From: Ascidia mentula
Taxonomy: Eukaryota > Chordata > Ascidiacea > Phlebobranchia > Ascidiidae
Length of the DNA stretch: 64,000 bases
Assembly: GCA_947561715.1 (NCBI GenBank)
Contig: OX387204.1
Span: forward strand, 15,319,001 to 15,383,000
Direction: 5' to 3'
A model generated the notes under the pieces. That model was not told where the DNA came from. It was given only the letters and a program-made list of their open reading frames with translations, and did no database searches. The translations under genes were made by a program, and so were the position numbers. Every line of letters starts with the position of its first letter. Within the stretch, counting starts at the first letter, position 1. Shown piece by piece: positions 1 to 15,100 of the stretch.

Positions 1-118
1 TGGGCCATAAATCATTGTCATAACTTGTTTGCACTTGTACTTCTAAACTCATCTGCTTGTGTTTAGATAAAACTTGAGCAATAGTAAAGATTGAGATTTT
101 TTGTATGTTTGTATGCAG

Positions 119-3100
119 CCTTCTACGCTTGGTGGTTTTTCCCAAAAACAACAAGAACATTTAATTGTGCGAGACCTGTTGGCTGTTTTGACCGGTGTAG
201 AGGGAATTTACATTCTTGTCCGCCAAGGCGACGACAAATATTCTCCGCGGAGGTTTATTCTTGAACCAACTATGGGTATGCATACTTTGCATATTAATAT
301 GAAAAGAAAGTGTGAACCCAAAGACATATATATATTTGAAAACTGTGCATATTTCACCTTTTCAGATAACTGTTTCAAAGATAATTTCTTAGATTCATTT
401 TCTGTTGTTTTAAATCGTTGATTCCCAACCTTTTTGTGGTTGCGTACAACTTGGAGGTAATACAATTTCGACGCATACCACCTAGTTGAGTGTTACGAAG
501 TAACGCAAGTCGCAGGGAATGCAGTAACAAACATTTTGAGATCACTTCTGTTTTTTTTTAATTTCGAACTACATCCGCAAATTACAGAAAGGTGCTCGCG
601 AACCGCTAGTGGTACATGTACCACCGTTTGGGAAACACTGTTTTAAATGAACCAACATATTCATTTACAAATAAACAGTCATCAAAATACTGTCCATATG
701 TTAAAAACACTGTATTATTTTTATTATTATTGAATGCCAACTTTATCAACAAAACTGTAGCTTATTTTTGCAATGCTTTGATATAATGGAGATATACTGA
801 CAACATTTTTTTGTCTTCCAGATGTTTCTCTTGCTGAAATGGTTAATCTTGTTGTTCCAATCGCAAGCTCATATTCAATCGTGATCAGCTTTATTGAAGG
901 TAAGTTGCTGCATGCACAGATATTTCTTCATATACACAAAAGTATTGGCTTAATGCAGTAATATTACATGCAATGGCATGATAGGCAGGATCGCCCCACT
1001 GCGTAGGATCCTTGCTTGCAAGTTGTGCGCTTGCGCACCAGTGTACCTTGGCCACCATATACCCCGTAAAACCACTGAGCTCCGGTAGCTCAGTTGGTAG
1101 AGCGTTGGGCCTGGTTAGCCCAGGGTTGGGAGTTCAAACCTCACCGGGAGCTTGATTTTTTAAATCTAGCTCCGACTTGTCAGGAAAAAGTGGCTGATCC
1201 AGCTAGGCTGAATTGCCTGGGCTGCCAAGCCTGCAAACCTAATTCATTAGGTTTTATGTACTCAGTGTCACACACGTAACCACTGGAATACTATCATGAT
1301 AGTATTGGCTAAATATGTATGTTTTTTTTGCAGAACGAAGTCTTTTTGAGTATGGAAAAGTGAACCATGCCCTGTGTTCTGCGATGAAAACAATTATACG
1401 AGTAAGTGATAAACACTATTCCAAACAATGGCGGTTTCTCTCACTTTTTTATGTGCAGGAATATCAGATCAACCTCGCCCAACTGGATGACCATCGTCGC
1501 CGCGGTGATCTGTCCCTGCAGCGATTGGTCTTCCTTCTTCAACCTGTTCTACGGCAAATGTCTGTTCTTGCCTCTGTAGCTATTGCTGTAGAAAGAGGCA
1601 ACTGTATCGGAGGACCAGTGCTGTCTTTGCTTCATAAACGGATCATGAGCAGCATAGGGTGAGATTTCAATGTCTTGTTTATCTTGCCACAATGGAAATT
1701 GTTGTACGATTCAATTTCAGCAAATCTGACAAATCTAATCTGAAAACTGAAAATAGGTTTTGACCACCAGGTATCATAATGAATTATGAATCTGACGTTC
1801 TTCTGGTGAAAAACAACAATTATACACCTTTTGTTTAAAAAGATTGTATTTTCTAAATATACAAATATACAATCTTTTTAAACAAAAGGTGTATATTTGT
1901 TGTTTTTCACCAGAAGAACGTCAGATTCATAAATCTAATCTGATTGTGAACTTTTTTGTTGGTTTCGCCAGTACCTAAATAATATTGTATTAAATTTAAG
2001 TACGCATGTAGTTTCTACTTACTTGGCCAGGTTTTAGAGCGATGTTGTAATTCAAAAGAGACCAAACCTGACTGAGTCTGTTTTGCCCTAAATAATTTTA
2101 CAAGACAAATTTCTTGTTGACTTGTTCTATGTATATACATTTATAATTGAATATTTTTATTTATCTTCAGAGATAAGGTGGCTGAACAACTTTACACATA
2201 TCTTGCCCAACTTGCCAATGTCCCATACTTGGAAATGCTTGAGAAATGGATTTATAAGTAATTCTTGCGATATCATTTTTTTCTTTTTTTTACAAATTCA
2301 ACATAATTTTAATGCAGCATTTATTAACATTACATATTAATGTTGGCTATTATATATAGGTGTATGTTTGACATATTCTTGCGCAAAACCACTAAACACA
2401 TTTTGTAAAATGTTATCTCAAGGGGTGAGATTGTGGATTACTACAGTGAGTTCCTGGTGGAGGAACGTGAGAAGTTCAGCAAAGACAAATTGTTGCAAGA
2501 TTACAATGATCAATATTGGGAGTCAAGATACACTTTGTGCAGGGATCGAATTCCAGTCTACCTTGAACAGGTTTGTGTTGTATTAATGAGCATTCAAATA
2601 AAGACCAGTTGGACAAAATGTATTGTGCTTCTAACGTGCCCACTGAAGAATTATGTTTCTCAGCATGTGAGTGTGAATTTACCACGTGACGTGAATGCCT
2701 TTTTTGTGTTTGAACAGATGGCAGACAAGATACTTAGTACTGGCAAGTATTTGAATGTAGTTCATGAATGTGGGAAGACCGTATGCTTTCCTGGGGCAAG
2801 GGAAATAGTGTATAGCCCAACGAAGAAAGAATATGTGAAGCAGATTGAAGAGGTGAATGTGAATAATGGTTCTAGATTATAACAGAAGTTGATGAAATGT
2901 TGCTTTATTAAGATGTGCCTTTTCCTGCAATGTATTTGTTTGCTTTGTAATTGCTGTTAAAGTTATTCGAAATTAAAACCTATTTTTCTGTTGACTGACT
3001 TAACACTAAGTTCCATGTGAACAGCAGAATTTTAATTGCCTTTTTATTTACGCATTTTTTTAGTTTATTTTTCATGTGTTAATGTAAACTGCTAAAAAAT

Positions 3101-6100
3101 TATTTATTTTATCTTAGTAGACATATGCAGTTAAAGTGTCAGCCAACTTAGATGACCACCAAAAACTTTTATCAGACTATTATCAATAGCAGCATATCAC
3201 TACATAATAAATCACTTTGTTTTACTTTACCAGTCAACAATAATAAATGACAGGGACCGACACAGCTAACTTTATGTTGATACTTTTAGTCTCACAGCTA
3301 CGCAAGCAAACTTCTCCTCGATTTGCTTATGAATGAACACAGTCTTGCTGCTCGCTTGAGGTCAGTAAAGAGCTACTTTCTGCTCAATGAAGGCGATTTT
3401 CTTCTCCACTTCATGGACCTTACGGAAACAGAAATGAAAATGAGAATGCAAGGTAGTAGATACTGTTTATGTAACCTTTCCCAAATACACTTTCATCATG
3501 GTTTAACCATTTGCATGAAGTTTTATGAGAAAAAACTGCCCAAAATATTTTGTTGAAGGCTTCATGCCAGAGCTTACTCCACAGAGAGAGAGTCACACTC
3601 TTACGTTATTCCTGAATTTGCAATGTCCATAGATATCATGCCCAACCGCTTGGAGACCCTGCTTGAACTCGCCTTAAGAACTAGTACGTCGGAACGTGAC
3701 CCTTACAAAGACGACCTCAAGTATGACAAAGTGTTCTTTATGATTCAGTTGGTGCTAACAAATATGTTTCAGTATACCATAAACCAGCTGTTTAATTGTT
3801 TTTATAAATTTTCCCACAATAGAAACTAGAAGTACAGAGAGTGCAACCCAAGTACAAACAAAAAATGTAGAAAAGTTTATCAGATATTTTACTCATTATT
3901 TTTCGTTACTGCAGTCCTTTTATTTTGTTCTCCAAAACCATTCAAGATACGGTGCGCTTTGTATCCTTGGTTTTCATGTTGGTTTGTACTGTTTTAAATC
4001 CCCATCTTTCGGGATCCACATTATCCCATGATTTGCTTTTTCATGATTTTAACTTGGCCTGACCAGAGCTGTACTTCCGGTCGTATTTCATCTTCATTTG
4101 TGTACTTCGACAATATGTACACCGTTGTACAACACATGAAGCATGTCAGTAGTTTACTTTTAGTACAGATCTGCGTCCAGGTGAACCTCTCACCGCCGGA
4201 AGCCATTTGTAGCATTTGCTCAGATAAGTTTCATTTCCAACTTTCTCCAAATCGAACATTCTTTCCCCGTCGTCTTCATCAACAAAATCACAATATTTCA
4301 ATCGCTTGGTGGCGGTATAACCCAACCTCTTACCGATTCTGTGCACGTATTCATGGCTGGAATACATTCCAATAGCATCGCATCCCATCTCAGCAGCAGC
4401 TTTTTCGCTTTGCTTTATAAGCTTGGTCGCCAAGCCCATCTCTCTGTACAGTGGATCAACGCACAACAAACCCATTGTCATAGGACGTTTTGCTCCGATG
4501 TCTTCGTACCACTCTTGTCCTAATTGTCTGTCAGCTTTAGAGGCCAAGTCGTCCACGCTAGAGGCTTTATTCGGTGTTTTCGGTAAAGAATTAACGCACA
4601 TGGCAACCAGCTCTGCACTCCGATCGTCCCGAAAGCCAAAACTTGCGTCGTGTTTTAAATTTTCTTCCATTTTCTCACAGAAAGCCGGTTTGTATTTTTT
4701 CAAATCCCTGTCTTTCGCTTGACGAATCATACTGTGAGTTAGGTAACTACTTTCAAGCAGCTTTTTCATGTCTTTGGCGTCGCCCTGACCGAGTTGTACC
4801 AAATATACGTTGCTTCGTACTTTACACATGCTACAAACTGCACTCACTGCAGTAAATCCGCCGAATCACAGTGATTTTAAACTTCCACGCTGTTTGTAAA
4901 TGATTAACTTATACTTCTATTTGACAACTAACAAGTGCAAATATGCATACACATCATTTACGCCGTTTCGGAAATTGCAAATAAGTTGACTTAATTTGGA
5001 GTTGGACGCGCGGGCGACACAGAACCTCTCGACCGCCTACTGGTGTTATGGTATCATCCACGAACCAGCTTTCGAAGTTTGGCAAAAAATACACATAAAA
5101 AAGTAAACAACGAATGTGTTTGGTGCAAAACCGTTAAGAGGTCAATGTCTTGCTTGACTTAAATTACCAGAATCATCAGATTAAAAATCATTGGTTCTGT
5201 GTTGGCGATGATTTGTGTTATTTCAGTCAATTCCTGATAAACGTTAGCAAATTAGGTTACAATAAATGACTTACAATAAGTGACTTTTTTTGCTAGAAAT
5301 AGGCAAAGTGGAGCAAATTATATGAATTGAGTATGCTGAATACAGATGGCCAACTGTTTCGACCTATAAGGTCTCATCAGTGCAACTGCTGTGTCCCTAT
5401 CCAACGACTTTGCTGAATAAAAGAAAAAGCAAAGACTTGACTATACAATCACGCCATAGGCGTCGATTTAGGGGTGACCGGGGTGATATGTCACCCCTCA
5501 TAAACAAACAGGGGTGACAACGCATGTATTGTCACCCCTTTATTTCGTTTAAATTAAAAATTATTGTCAGAAAAACCACATACATTATATGCGCTAAGCT
5601 AGTTTCCAACGACCTGTATTATCACCGTCACAATCATGACAATCACAAGTGTCTCGTGGATTGTCACGCAGCCCAGCAATTGTTGTAACACAGTGTTTCT
5701 CGAACTTTTTTTCTGCACCGCCCCCTAAAACACCGTAATCATTTAACAACGCCCAACAGAACAGACAAAAAACATAATGAATTTATCTGTTTCTTGTCAA
5801 TTAATGCGATGGGCGAGGTTGGGGGAATGACACCAATTTCGTCTGATTTCTAATATTTCAAAACCAAACTCTAGTTAAAAACAAGTAAACCATACCACTG
5901 AAAATCCTCATTTTCGAATAGCGATTATTTAGCGTTGATTGATGACACATTGTGACATATATAAAATTCGTTGTGACGTCAGAATCAATAACTTCTAGTT
6001 CTGCATGCGAGAAAAACCCTTTTTAAAGTAGCACAAATTATCCAAAGATTGGACTGAATCATTTGGGCCTGTGATTCCCAACTTTTTGGGGTTGAGTACC

Positions 6101-9100
6101 GCTTGGAGGTAAAACAAATTCGTCGTGTTCTCGAGTAACTATTGAATGTTTTGAAATCAGTTACGATGTTTTAAATTCTTAGTATACCCGCAAATTACGG
6201 AAAGGTGCTCACGTACCACCGGTTGGAAAACACTGACATACGCTATAAGAGAAAATTTGCCCTGTCACCAAGCGCCCACCAATCGCTCATTTATTTCCTA
6301 GCGCCCCCCATCGCCCATTTGGTAGTGATGTGTTGCGCCGGATCCGGGTACCCGGACCCGGCCGGATATTGACCAATTTTCAATACCCGGACCCGGCCGA
6401 ATAATACACTTAATTTTACCGGATAGTTGGGAAAGCATTTTTGTCCTAAAAACGGACAAACATTTCGCAAATTACTCGTTTTTGGGACCCAGTCTGTGAT
6501 ACTTGCCGACTTCCGATTTTTCTGTAGTTTGTTATTAGGTTTTTCGTGACGTGTTATACTATATTAATAAATGCCCACGTTTATTTGTTATACTAATGAT
6601 AAGCATAGCATTCTGTTTGGCAATCAAACATTTTTGCCATGCCGATAAAATACATGAATCGGTGTTAACAAACTGCCGGATCCAAATTATCCGGCCGGAT
6701 TTGATTGATAACTATCCGGATCCGGCCGGGCCGGATAATTTGGAACTGGGAACATCACTACCATTTGGTCTCCAGCGCCCCCGTACAATTGCAAACGCCC
6801 CCAGAGCACTTTGGGAACCACTGTTGTAACGTAATGGTAAGAATCGGCATTGTTGCGCAATAGATTTGTTTGTTACTTCATAATTACTAAATTTGCAATA
6901 GACCGATTGAAAAAAAAATGTCCCGCTTTCAGTAAGGGGGTTCGTAATCGAAGTGTTTAGACTTTAGTGCTATAACAACATGGTTCAGTGTAAACAGAAA
7001 CTGAAACGAAACGGAATTTGCGTCATTTCCTATGTTTAGGGTGATACGACTGAAGAAATGTTTTTTGCGTGTTTTTAAAACCTGGAAAAGTCACCCTTAA
7101 TATTTCACAAAACGTTGAAATATCGACGCCTTTGCATTCACCGTCATCCGTTGGGCACCAAACTAGGTGCAACCTTACTGAGAAAACAAGGTGGAAACAC
7201 TGTGTCGTAGCAATGCTCAGCCAATAGTGTCGTCAGGCCCCGTGTCACAATAATCATATGATAAGCAAAGTGGAGCCAAAAACATGAATTGTGTAAGCTG
7301 CAGACAGATGGCCACTGTTTCGACCTATAGGGTCTCATCAGTGCAGCTGGTGTGAATGAGACGACTTTACCGACCAAACGGACAAGGAAAGACTTCCACT
7401 TTGTGGTGACAATCACCGTCATTATTGTTGACTATACAATGGACTGAGAAAACAAGGTGGAAACACTATGGCCAAGCAACGCTCAACCAATAGTGTCGTC
7501 AGGCTCCGTGTCACAATAATCATATGGTAAGCAAAGTGGAGCCAATAATATGAATTACGGTGATTGTATAGTCACCACAAAGTGGAAGTCTTTGCTTGGC
7601 CGTTTTGTCGGTAAAGTCGTGTCATTCACACCAGCTGCACTGATGAGACCTTTTAGGTCGAAACTGTGGCCGTCTGTCTGCAGCTTATACAACACACACA
7701 AATAGTTCATCCTTATTCTGATATTAGTAAACAGCACAGTAATCATCAACTACTGGAGATTCTGTACGAATTTTAATTGTATATGTTGGCGCCTTATAGC
7801 TGTTATAGTGGCATAAGTTAAGTTTAAAGCATGTCGATAGAAAGAAACGTAACCGAATTCGTTTGAAAAACTTTACTATATTTTATGTGCGCCGTCGTAA
7901 GATTTTGCAAGAAATGTGACGTCACCGGTCCATGAGGTGGCGACCGAACTTTATTAGGCGATACCCGGTATTTACACGTTTTGGTCTTGCTTCACTACAC
8001 AGCCTTACTATGTGGCAAACGAATAGTCACGTGAGATCCTGTGAATCTCAGCGAAAACAGATTTTTCGACTACTCTGAAGTCATGAGAAGGGTTTCGACA
8101 GAACCATGAGGTTGGGGACCCCTGGATTCAATAAAAAAAAGCTTAATATCAAGCCTATATACGCATATGCAGAAAAATAAGCGCGTCTATATACGGCAAC
8201 GCGTATCATGTTCCCTTTCACCGTTGTTCTTACGATCCAGCCATTTATAAGTTTGACATAGATGTGTGTGTTCTCTTATCTTCTCCTCGTCGAAAACTCT
8301 TCCGTCTTCATCAAGGAAGTCCTTGTAGGCCCACCGGCTATGAACAACGTAACCGAGCTTCTTGCCGATCTTGTGCGTGTACTCGTTGCTCGAATACATT
8401 CCTATTGCGTCGCACCCCATTTCCACGGCTACTTCTTCACTTATCTTGGCAAGCTTTGTTGCCAATCCGCGCCCTGCGTACCTTGGATCCACGCAGAGGG
8501 TGCCCAGAGTCATGGGTCGTTTTGCTCCGATGTCCTCATACCATTTCTTCCCCATAAGTTTCACAAATCTTGCCACCATGTCGTTTTGTGCATCATCTGT
8601 TGTCTGTTTATTTGCTGAGCCAGTTTCTATCGAGTTGACGCACATGGCTGCTAAATTTCCGTTCAGTTTATGGCGCAACCCAAAACTCGCACCTAATGTC
8701 AGAAGAACGTCCATCTTTCTTCGAAAGTTAGGGAGATCCTTTTCGACGTCCCAGTTGATCATTTGATAAAACGGTCCGTTGCTGAGATAGTTGGTTTCCA
8801 TAAAATTTTTCACTTCCTCGGCATTTTCCGGGCCAAGTTTAACCAATTGGAAGTTTGAGAGTGCGTCTTCGCTCATTTTTTTATCACGGAATTTCAGTTT
8901 TTCCCGAAAGTATTTTTGTAGATCACTGGCTCACGCAAACGCTGAAAAAGTAACATAAACATTTTAGTCCTGCAATGACCAAAAAATACGAACGTCAATC
9001 CTGCCCAGGATGCCCCCCCTGGCCTAATATACCAACAAATAGCCACGCTCTTTTTAGTTAAACATTGTGGCTATTTTCATTGATGTATACTTCCAGATGA

Positions 9101-12100
9101 TGACAGTATGGCCGCTAACAACAGGTTGGGCTCCTTGCGTAAAACACTTTGGTTATTTTATAGTAATATGTTTTCACAGAATCGTGCTTCTCAACTATGA
9201 TCTCATCACTCAACTCGTCAGAATTCTCTCCATAGACACGGTGGAGGAAAAAGGTAGTGGTTGTTACTGTGGTTACATTTTTGACACAACGAGCCTGCAA
9301 AGGTAGATTGCTTTCAAAGAACAAGTTCCATCAGTTAGGATATTGTTGCGACCTATATTCCAAAAATAAGCCTCAAGCTGAGTCTTAACAATATTATTTA
9401 TGATCGATGGGAAATCCTATTTGATCAACTCATTTGACATAAAATCGCACGTGAGTTCTAATTGTTGTGTTTCCTAACCTGACTTTAATTGAAAACCTGA
9501 GGCAAACGCTACACCAACATTTATTATATTAAGATCAGTTTTGAATAGATTTTTAACACACGCAAGAATACCAATGCGAAATTTCGTGACTCTCAGAAAG
9601 AACTGAACAGAATCGAATCACGCAACCCAAATAAAGAACTGAGGTGAGCACAGTACACCCTGCTTCGCCTCACCTAAACGCACACGGAAAGTTCCATTAT
9701 TTAAACCGGAGAGAAACAAAGCGAATGAAGGGTTTTGAAAAGAACGGTCGCCGACCGACTGGGTTTTTTTTTCACTAAAAAATTTATGTCAAATGACCGA
9801 AATACCAGCAAAAATTTAGGACATTTTCAATTTATTTTGGTCATTTACAGTATAATACTTTAGTTCGCAGAAATGTAAGCAACTTGAATAATCTACCAGC
9901 CAATTTCCTTTGGGACATTGTGTCCGAAATGGCTTTTATTTTTTGTGACATTTCTGAAAAAATTGGGTCAATGACAGACAAATGACACAAAACACAGACT
10001 CACGGTCAGCAAACAGTAACAAAAGACGTACACTTACACAAAAAAAAATGAAGGACTTCTCCAAGGCGACACTTGTAAGCTGACCAATAAAACCACATGA
10101 CAACATAGCTGTTGCGTAGAAACTTATAACGTTTGTAAAAATAATGTCACACTAGTATCGAGATCAAACAACATGTGAAAGCAACTGTTGCTGTACATTT
10201 TGCATTGAGATGCTGGACAAGACGCTACCAGAAAAATGCCTTAACCAACATAAAAAGAGATTCCGGACGTTAATGACGAAAATGGCTGTTGTGTGGCCAT
10301 TGTTTATATTTCCATGAATGCAAACGTTGTTATGTAACGTAAAATTACGTTACAGATATTTGCTTACAGCTCTGTTGGTTACTTATTATTAGGGCGATTG
10401 TTGTTTGACGTAAAAAAACGAAAATTTGTGACCTAAAAATTGAAACTTTTGACATTAAAAAATTTTTTTTTGACAAATTATGAGGTATGAAGAACTCAAG
10501 TAGTTAAGTTACGCATTATTGTGCAAGAAGTTAAAATTTATTGTAATAAAACGGGAGATACTTTTCTATATTTTCTGGTTCAATACATTTGTCTAAACTG
10601 AAGATACATGAAGTATACAAAGCAAAACCGAACCAAGAGCTGCACGTAACCTACAGCTGCCGACTTGGGACCTACCAAATATTTTACACGTTTTAAAGTG
10701 TGTTGAGCATCTCACCAAATCGACCTAATTATTTTATTTAATGGTATATGATTTACAATAAGTAGACAATGGGCCATTTGCTTGGTATAAAAAACTACAG
10801 GGTGTAAAATGTAAAAATTTCACTGAAAAAGTTCACTGACAGTGCAACCTTTACGACACCACGACAATGGAGTTTGTAAGCAACTTTGCGTAAAACTAAA
10901 GGTACATCTACAACAAACATATATCCAAAGTTTTTCGGTTCTACGTCAACTAAAAAATGTAGAAAACTGCACGAAAAGTAGCGACGACCAAAAATCGTAA
11001 ACCTTTTGCGCTGTGGCGAAACTGCCATCACACAAGGCGCTCGCGTCGAAAAAAATGCATTGTTTACATAGGATAAGGCGCCTTTTTTGCAGATATCGAA
11101 CAGTTTCAAACATAGGGGAACCCACAGATTACGTTACCTTGAAGGTCAAGACAAGGTTTTACTCTACACCAAAATATGTCACTGTGGCGTCACAAACCAA
11201 AGGCTTATTTGTCCCTGATTATCGGGGGACCAAAGGGTATAGCAGAAACGACATTACCCTGTACTTCGATAAGACGGGAATGGTGCGTTTCTTTGCTGAG
11301 TGACATTACATGACGTCATTTTGGATGTCATGTCGTAACTTCAACCTCCCCTTTGTGCTGTTGACTTTAATTTGATGATTCCAACATTTCTAGTTACAAC
11401 TATATTGCGAAAAATGCATTAGTGGTTGATTGTGACAAATTAAATAAATCACTTATGATGCGAACTCGTGGGCAGCGCTGCTGTCTGACAAAAAGTCCAA
11501 AAGTGGTACTATGACAGAATAACAGTGTTTTGTTGCATAATCAGCTGATTTGGTCGGTTTTTCTCGGCGGTATATTGTTCCGAGTCACATGCACTTTAAG
11601 TGAAATAAAAAATATTTCTGCTAATTTGGAATTAGCCCCAAAGAATTTTCCTGCCTTTTCACTCAACCCCAGTTAATAAAGTTATAAGAAATACCCCCCC
11701 CAAAAAAAATAAATAAAAAATAAAAAAAAATTACCCAATTAACCTCATTTAAATTTTAAAATAAAATTCAATTTGGGCTGCTGCAGAACGCACCAACAGA
11801 AATGCTCAATCATATGTAGACTTTTTTAAATTCTTTTCAAATGTCTAATCTTGCATCCTGTCCACAAACCTGTCAATGCCAAAAAACATGCAACAAAGCC
11901 CAAGAACTTCTGTAGAGCCACCGTAGCGGTCTGCTGGGATCCACAAGATAGACACACATTTACCATTTTGGGTACCGATGGACGCGCACTGTTATTTTCT
12001 CCGAGATGTCAGATGACAGCGCATTTGCAAGTCATGCGTGACGTTTAAGTTGAAAACCGCTGTTCAAGACGATACGTGCACATAAAGATGTTGCTGGTCA

Positions 12101-15100
12101 TACCACCGCAAATCATGTGTCCCAACCTGTACAAAGGATTGTTAAAGGCGGGGGTGATAGATGTAACGTAATTTGGAACACGGGTTGAATTTGTACGGAC
12201 ATTATAAATTCCATAAGTCGATCACGAGCGTCACAAATGTTTTATTTCCCTTTCAAAACAAACTGAACACAAATGGAAAATTTCTGTGTTTCATTCAGTT
12301 GTTAAATCACTGGACCCCACGGAGTTAAGTTTAAGCGGTCTGGAATCGTTTGCGCTCGACTACACCGTGCACTGGCCACTCTCACTCGTCATATCCAGGA
12401 AGGCCCTCACCAAGTATCAGGTATTTATGATCAAGTTATTTTCAAAAAACAGTTCAGTGTTCAATGCATAATCAGACCGTGACGGAGACTTCACTTTTGA
12501 AAGCCCGCAGTGCAATGATTGATAGCTTCACTAGTTTTGAGGTTGCCTCTGTTTATCCATCAAGGCGAAATGCTTAGTTTTCAGTTTTGCATTTTTTAGG
12601 TGCACTTTTATTGGGGAAATAGCATTTAATGTGTCATTGAGCCTCTAAGTAGTGGGAGGTCGAGTACAAGATTATTGCTATCTTTAAGCTATGAGTTATG
12701 TATGTTGTATCTATTGCGCTAAAAGATGTGTTGCGCGGTCCGTTATTTTGCCACAATACGCTTGTCGCGGTTTCGTATACTCGTATATGTTATAGGATTT
12801 AATTAATTCAATGCAATATTGAAACTTGCATCGGTTCACTAGATGTTATTTCGGCATTTGTTTTACTGCAAACATGTCGAGCGCCAACTTCGGAATGTTT
12901 GGATCAAGTTCAAGATTCTGAAGAGAGACGTTGGCGTCTCGCTCAAGTAAGTCTAGGCTTATAATGGAGGTTTTTGATAGTGTGATTGTCGCCAATCGAT
13001 TTATCAGTATATAAACATAATACTGGATTCAATTTGCCTTTCAGTGAAGGGCAATGTTGTCCTGCAAAAACTTCATACGTTTCAATTAAATAATCAGCAG
13101 TTTATTGTAATTTTGTTGCAAAGGCATTTTAGTATTCATAGCCAACTTTATAGGTACTGTGTTGCTTTTCTGTCTTTGGTGTTATTGAAGGAAAGTTGTT
13201 GTTCGCACTTAACTTTTGCTAGCCCAAATCAAGTTCTCTTCTGTGTCCTGTTATTGTAGGTTCGGAAAGGCGATGGCGATCCTGCAGCGGATGCTTCATT
13301 TTATCCTCAACTTCGAGTACTACATGATGTTCGAAGTCTTGGAGCCGAACTGGAACACTCTCGAGAAGAATCTAAAATCTGTAAGAAAACGATTTTAAAT
13401 TACATGATAACGATCCGAGTCTGTAGACGTGATTATTGTTACTTCGTGAAACCGTGAACATACAAAACGGTTGGGAACCACTGGAGTAGGGTATTTCCCT
13501 AGTATAAACAGTTTCTTAACTTGTCCATCAAAACTGTCAGCAACACAACCAAGCCAAGTTGAAAGTCAAAATGGAGAGTGCGTGGGGGGAATCAGTTTCT
13601 GTAAAACCCTTTTTTAAACAGAAATTTTTTGATTTATATAAAGTTGGAACGTGAAATCCGTGATTATTTCCAGGCTGTGAATGTCGACGAGGTGTTGGAT
13701 TTCCACACAGACTTCCTACGTCAGAGTTTACAGGATTGTTTGCTCACAAACACAGACCTGTTGAGAATTTTAAGCAAGCTTCTCATGCTTTGCGTGGCTT
13801 TCAGCAACTTCATGCAGGTATAGACTTTTTTATTGTCTGCTGATTATATTGTTCGCTTTATGTTTTATTAATTGATCTTGAAGTTTTCCAAAAAAGAATT
13901 CTCCTAGTTTAAAGTTGCAGAAAGCCCGAAATACCGCAAAAGTCTTCCTATGTTAGAAAATTATAAAGAGCCTTTGACACCAAAGTTTTGGCTACATTCT
14001 TACCTTCAGTGTCCACAAAATAACCATGAAACCTCTTGTTCCATTGGCTCGAGTTATTTAACTGCACTTATATACGTTTTGCATTACGTCATCAGAGCAT
14101 AAGTCGTCAGATCGAGGGACCGATGTTGGAGGAAAAGTTGGAACACATGACTTTATCAGGACCTCCGACCAACGAGGAGAAAAAATTGGAATCTGAACGA
14201 CTTTCGACCGCCACAAGAGTAAGTTAAATACAATGGACGCCACAAAAACTTTTACAGTGTACTGAAAAACGTACATTTTGAAGGAAAGCTTTAGTCATGT
14301 TGGACTTCATGTAACTTTTAAATATTTATTGATTTGCTAAAAGCTAATTTCCGAGCAATAGCTACTCGAAGGCCCGAATTTTGACCGATGTGCTGATTTA
14401 TTTTCCAACACACTAATTTGTTCGTAGGAGAGCAGCGCGCACTTGGAAGATATAACAAGTACCGAGGAACACCTTGCTTCAGTTGCCACATTTGAACAAA
14501 ACTTCTCGAAAGTTCTGAAGCAACTGCTCCAGGACATCGCTTTCATCAGCCGAGAGCAGGGGCAACACTGTCTCTTCAACGTCTTGCACAAGTGCGTGAA
14601 GTCACAAAGATATTTTTTATTTGGTTTGCTTGTGATAGTTTGGGGATAGAGAGTGGTTTGTTGCATTTAATAACATTGTAAGGTATGTACTCTTCATGAA
14701 TGGCGAATATTAAGCCAACAAACGCCTTGACTAACACGAAAAAAGTGTGTAGCGTGACAATATTAACCACTTTACCAAGTTTTTTTTAATATGACACCTT
14801 GGGTTGAATCCCATCACAATCTAATCTGGTATGCATTTTATCAATGCAACCGAAAAGCTTTTTGTAGCACTGTGGTTGTCAAACATTTTTGCCCGTTTTG
14901 ATCAGGTCCGAGTAATCGCGGACAACCAGGTTTTTTGAAAAGTCTGCATAAATTCACGTTCGAGGTTTACGTCGCACGGCGTTTTTGCTTGTCACATAAC
15001 CAAGCTACAACGTGAAAATGTGAGCAAAATTTTCGGGAAACGCTCTACAGGTCTCCGGTTAAGAACCATGCACTGTTCTAGCAATACCGTGGAGAAAAAG

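Noticed and set aside
1079-1151. A working tRNA-Thr(GGT) gene
   Set aside because: The acceptor and T stems each have a mismatch and the sequence runs on into a non-tRNA body without a T-run terminator right after it, so a SINE head fits better.
4028-4855. Plus-strand frames overlapping the GNAT genes (also at 8262-8766, 19323-19662, 21008-21555 and the mirror at 22793-23131)
   Set aside because: They recur at every GNAT copy as antisense shadows of the conserved coding sequence; the GNAT strand carries the motifs.
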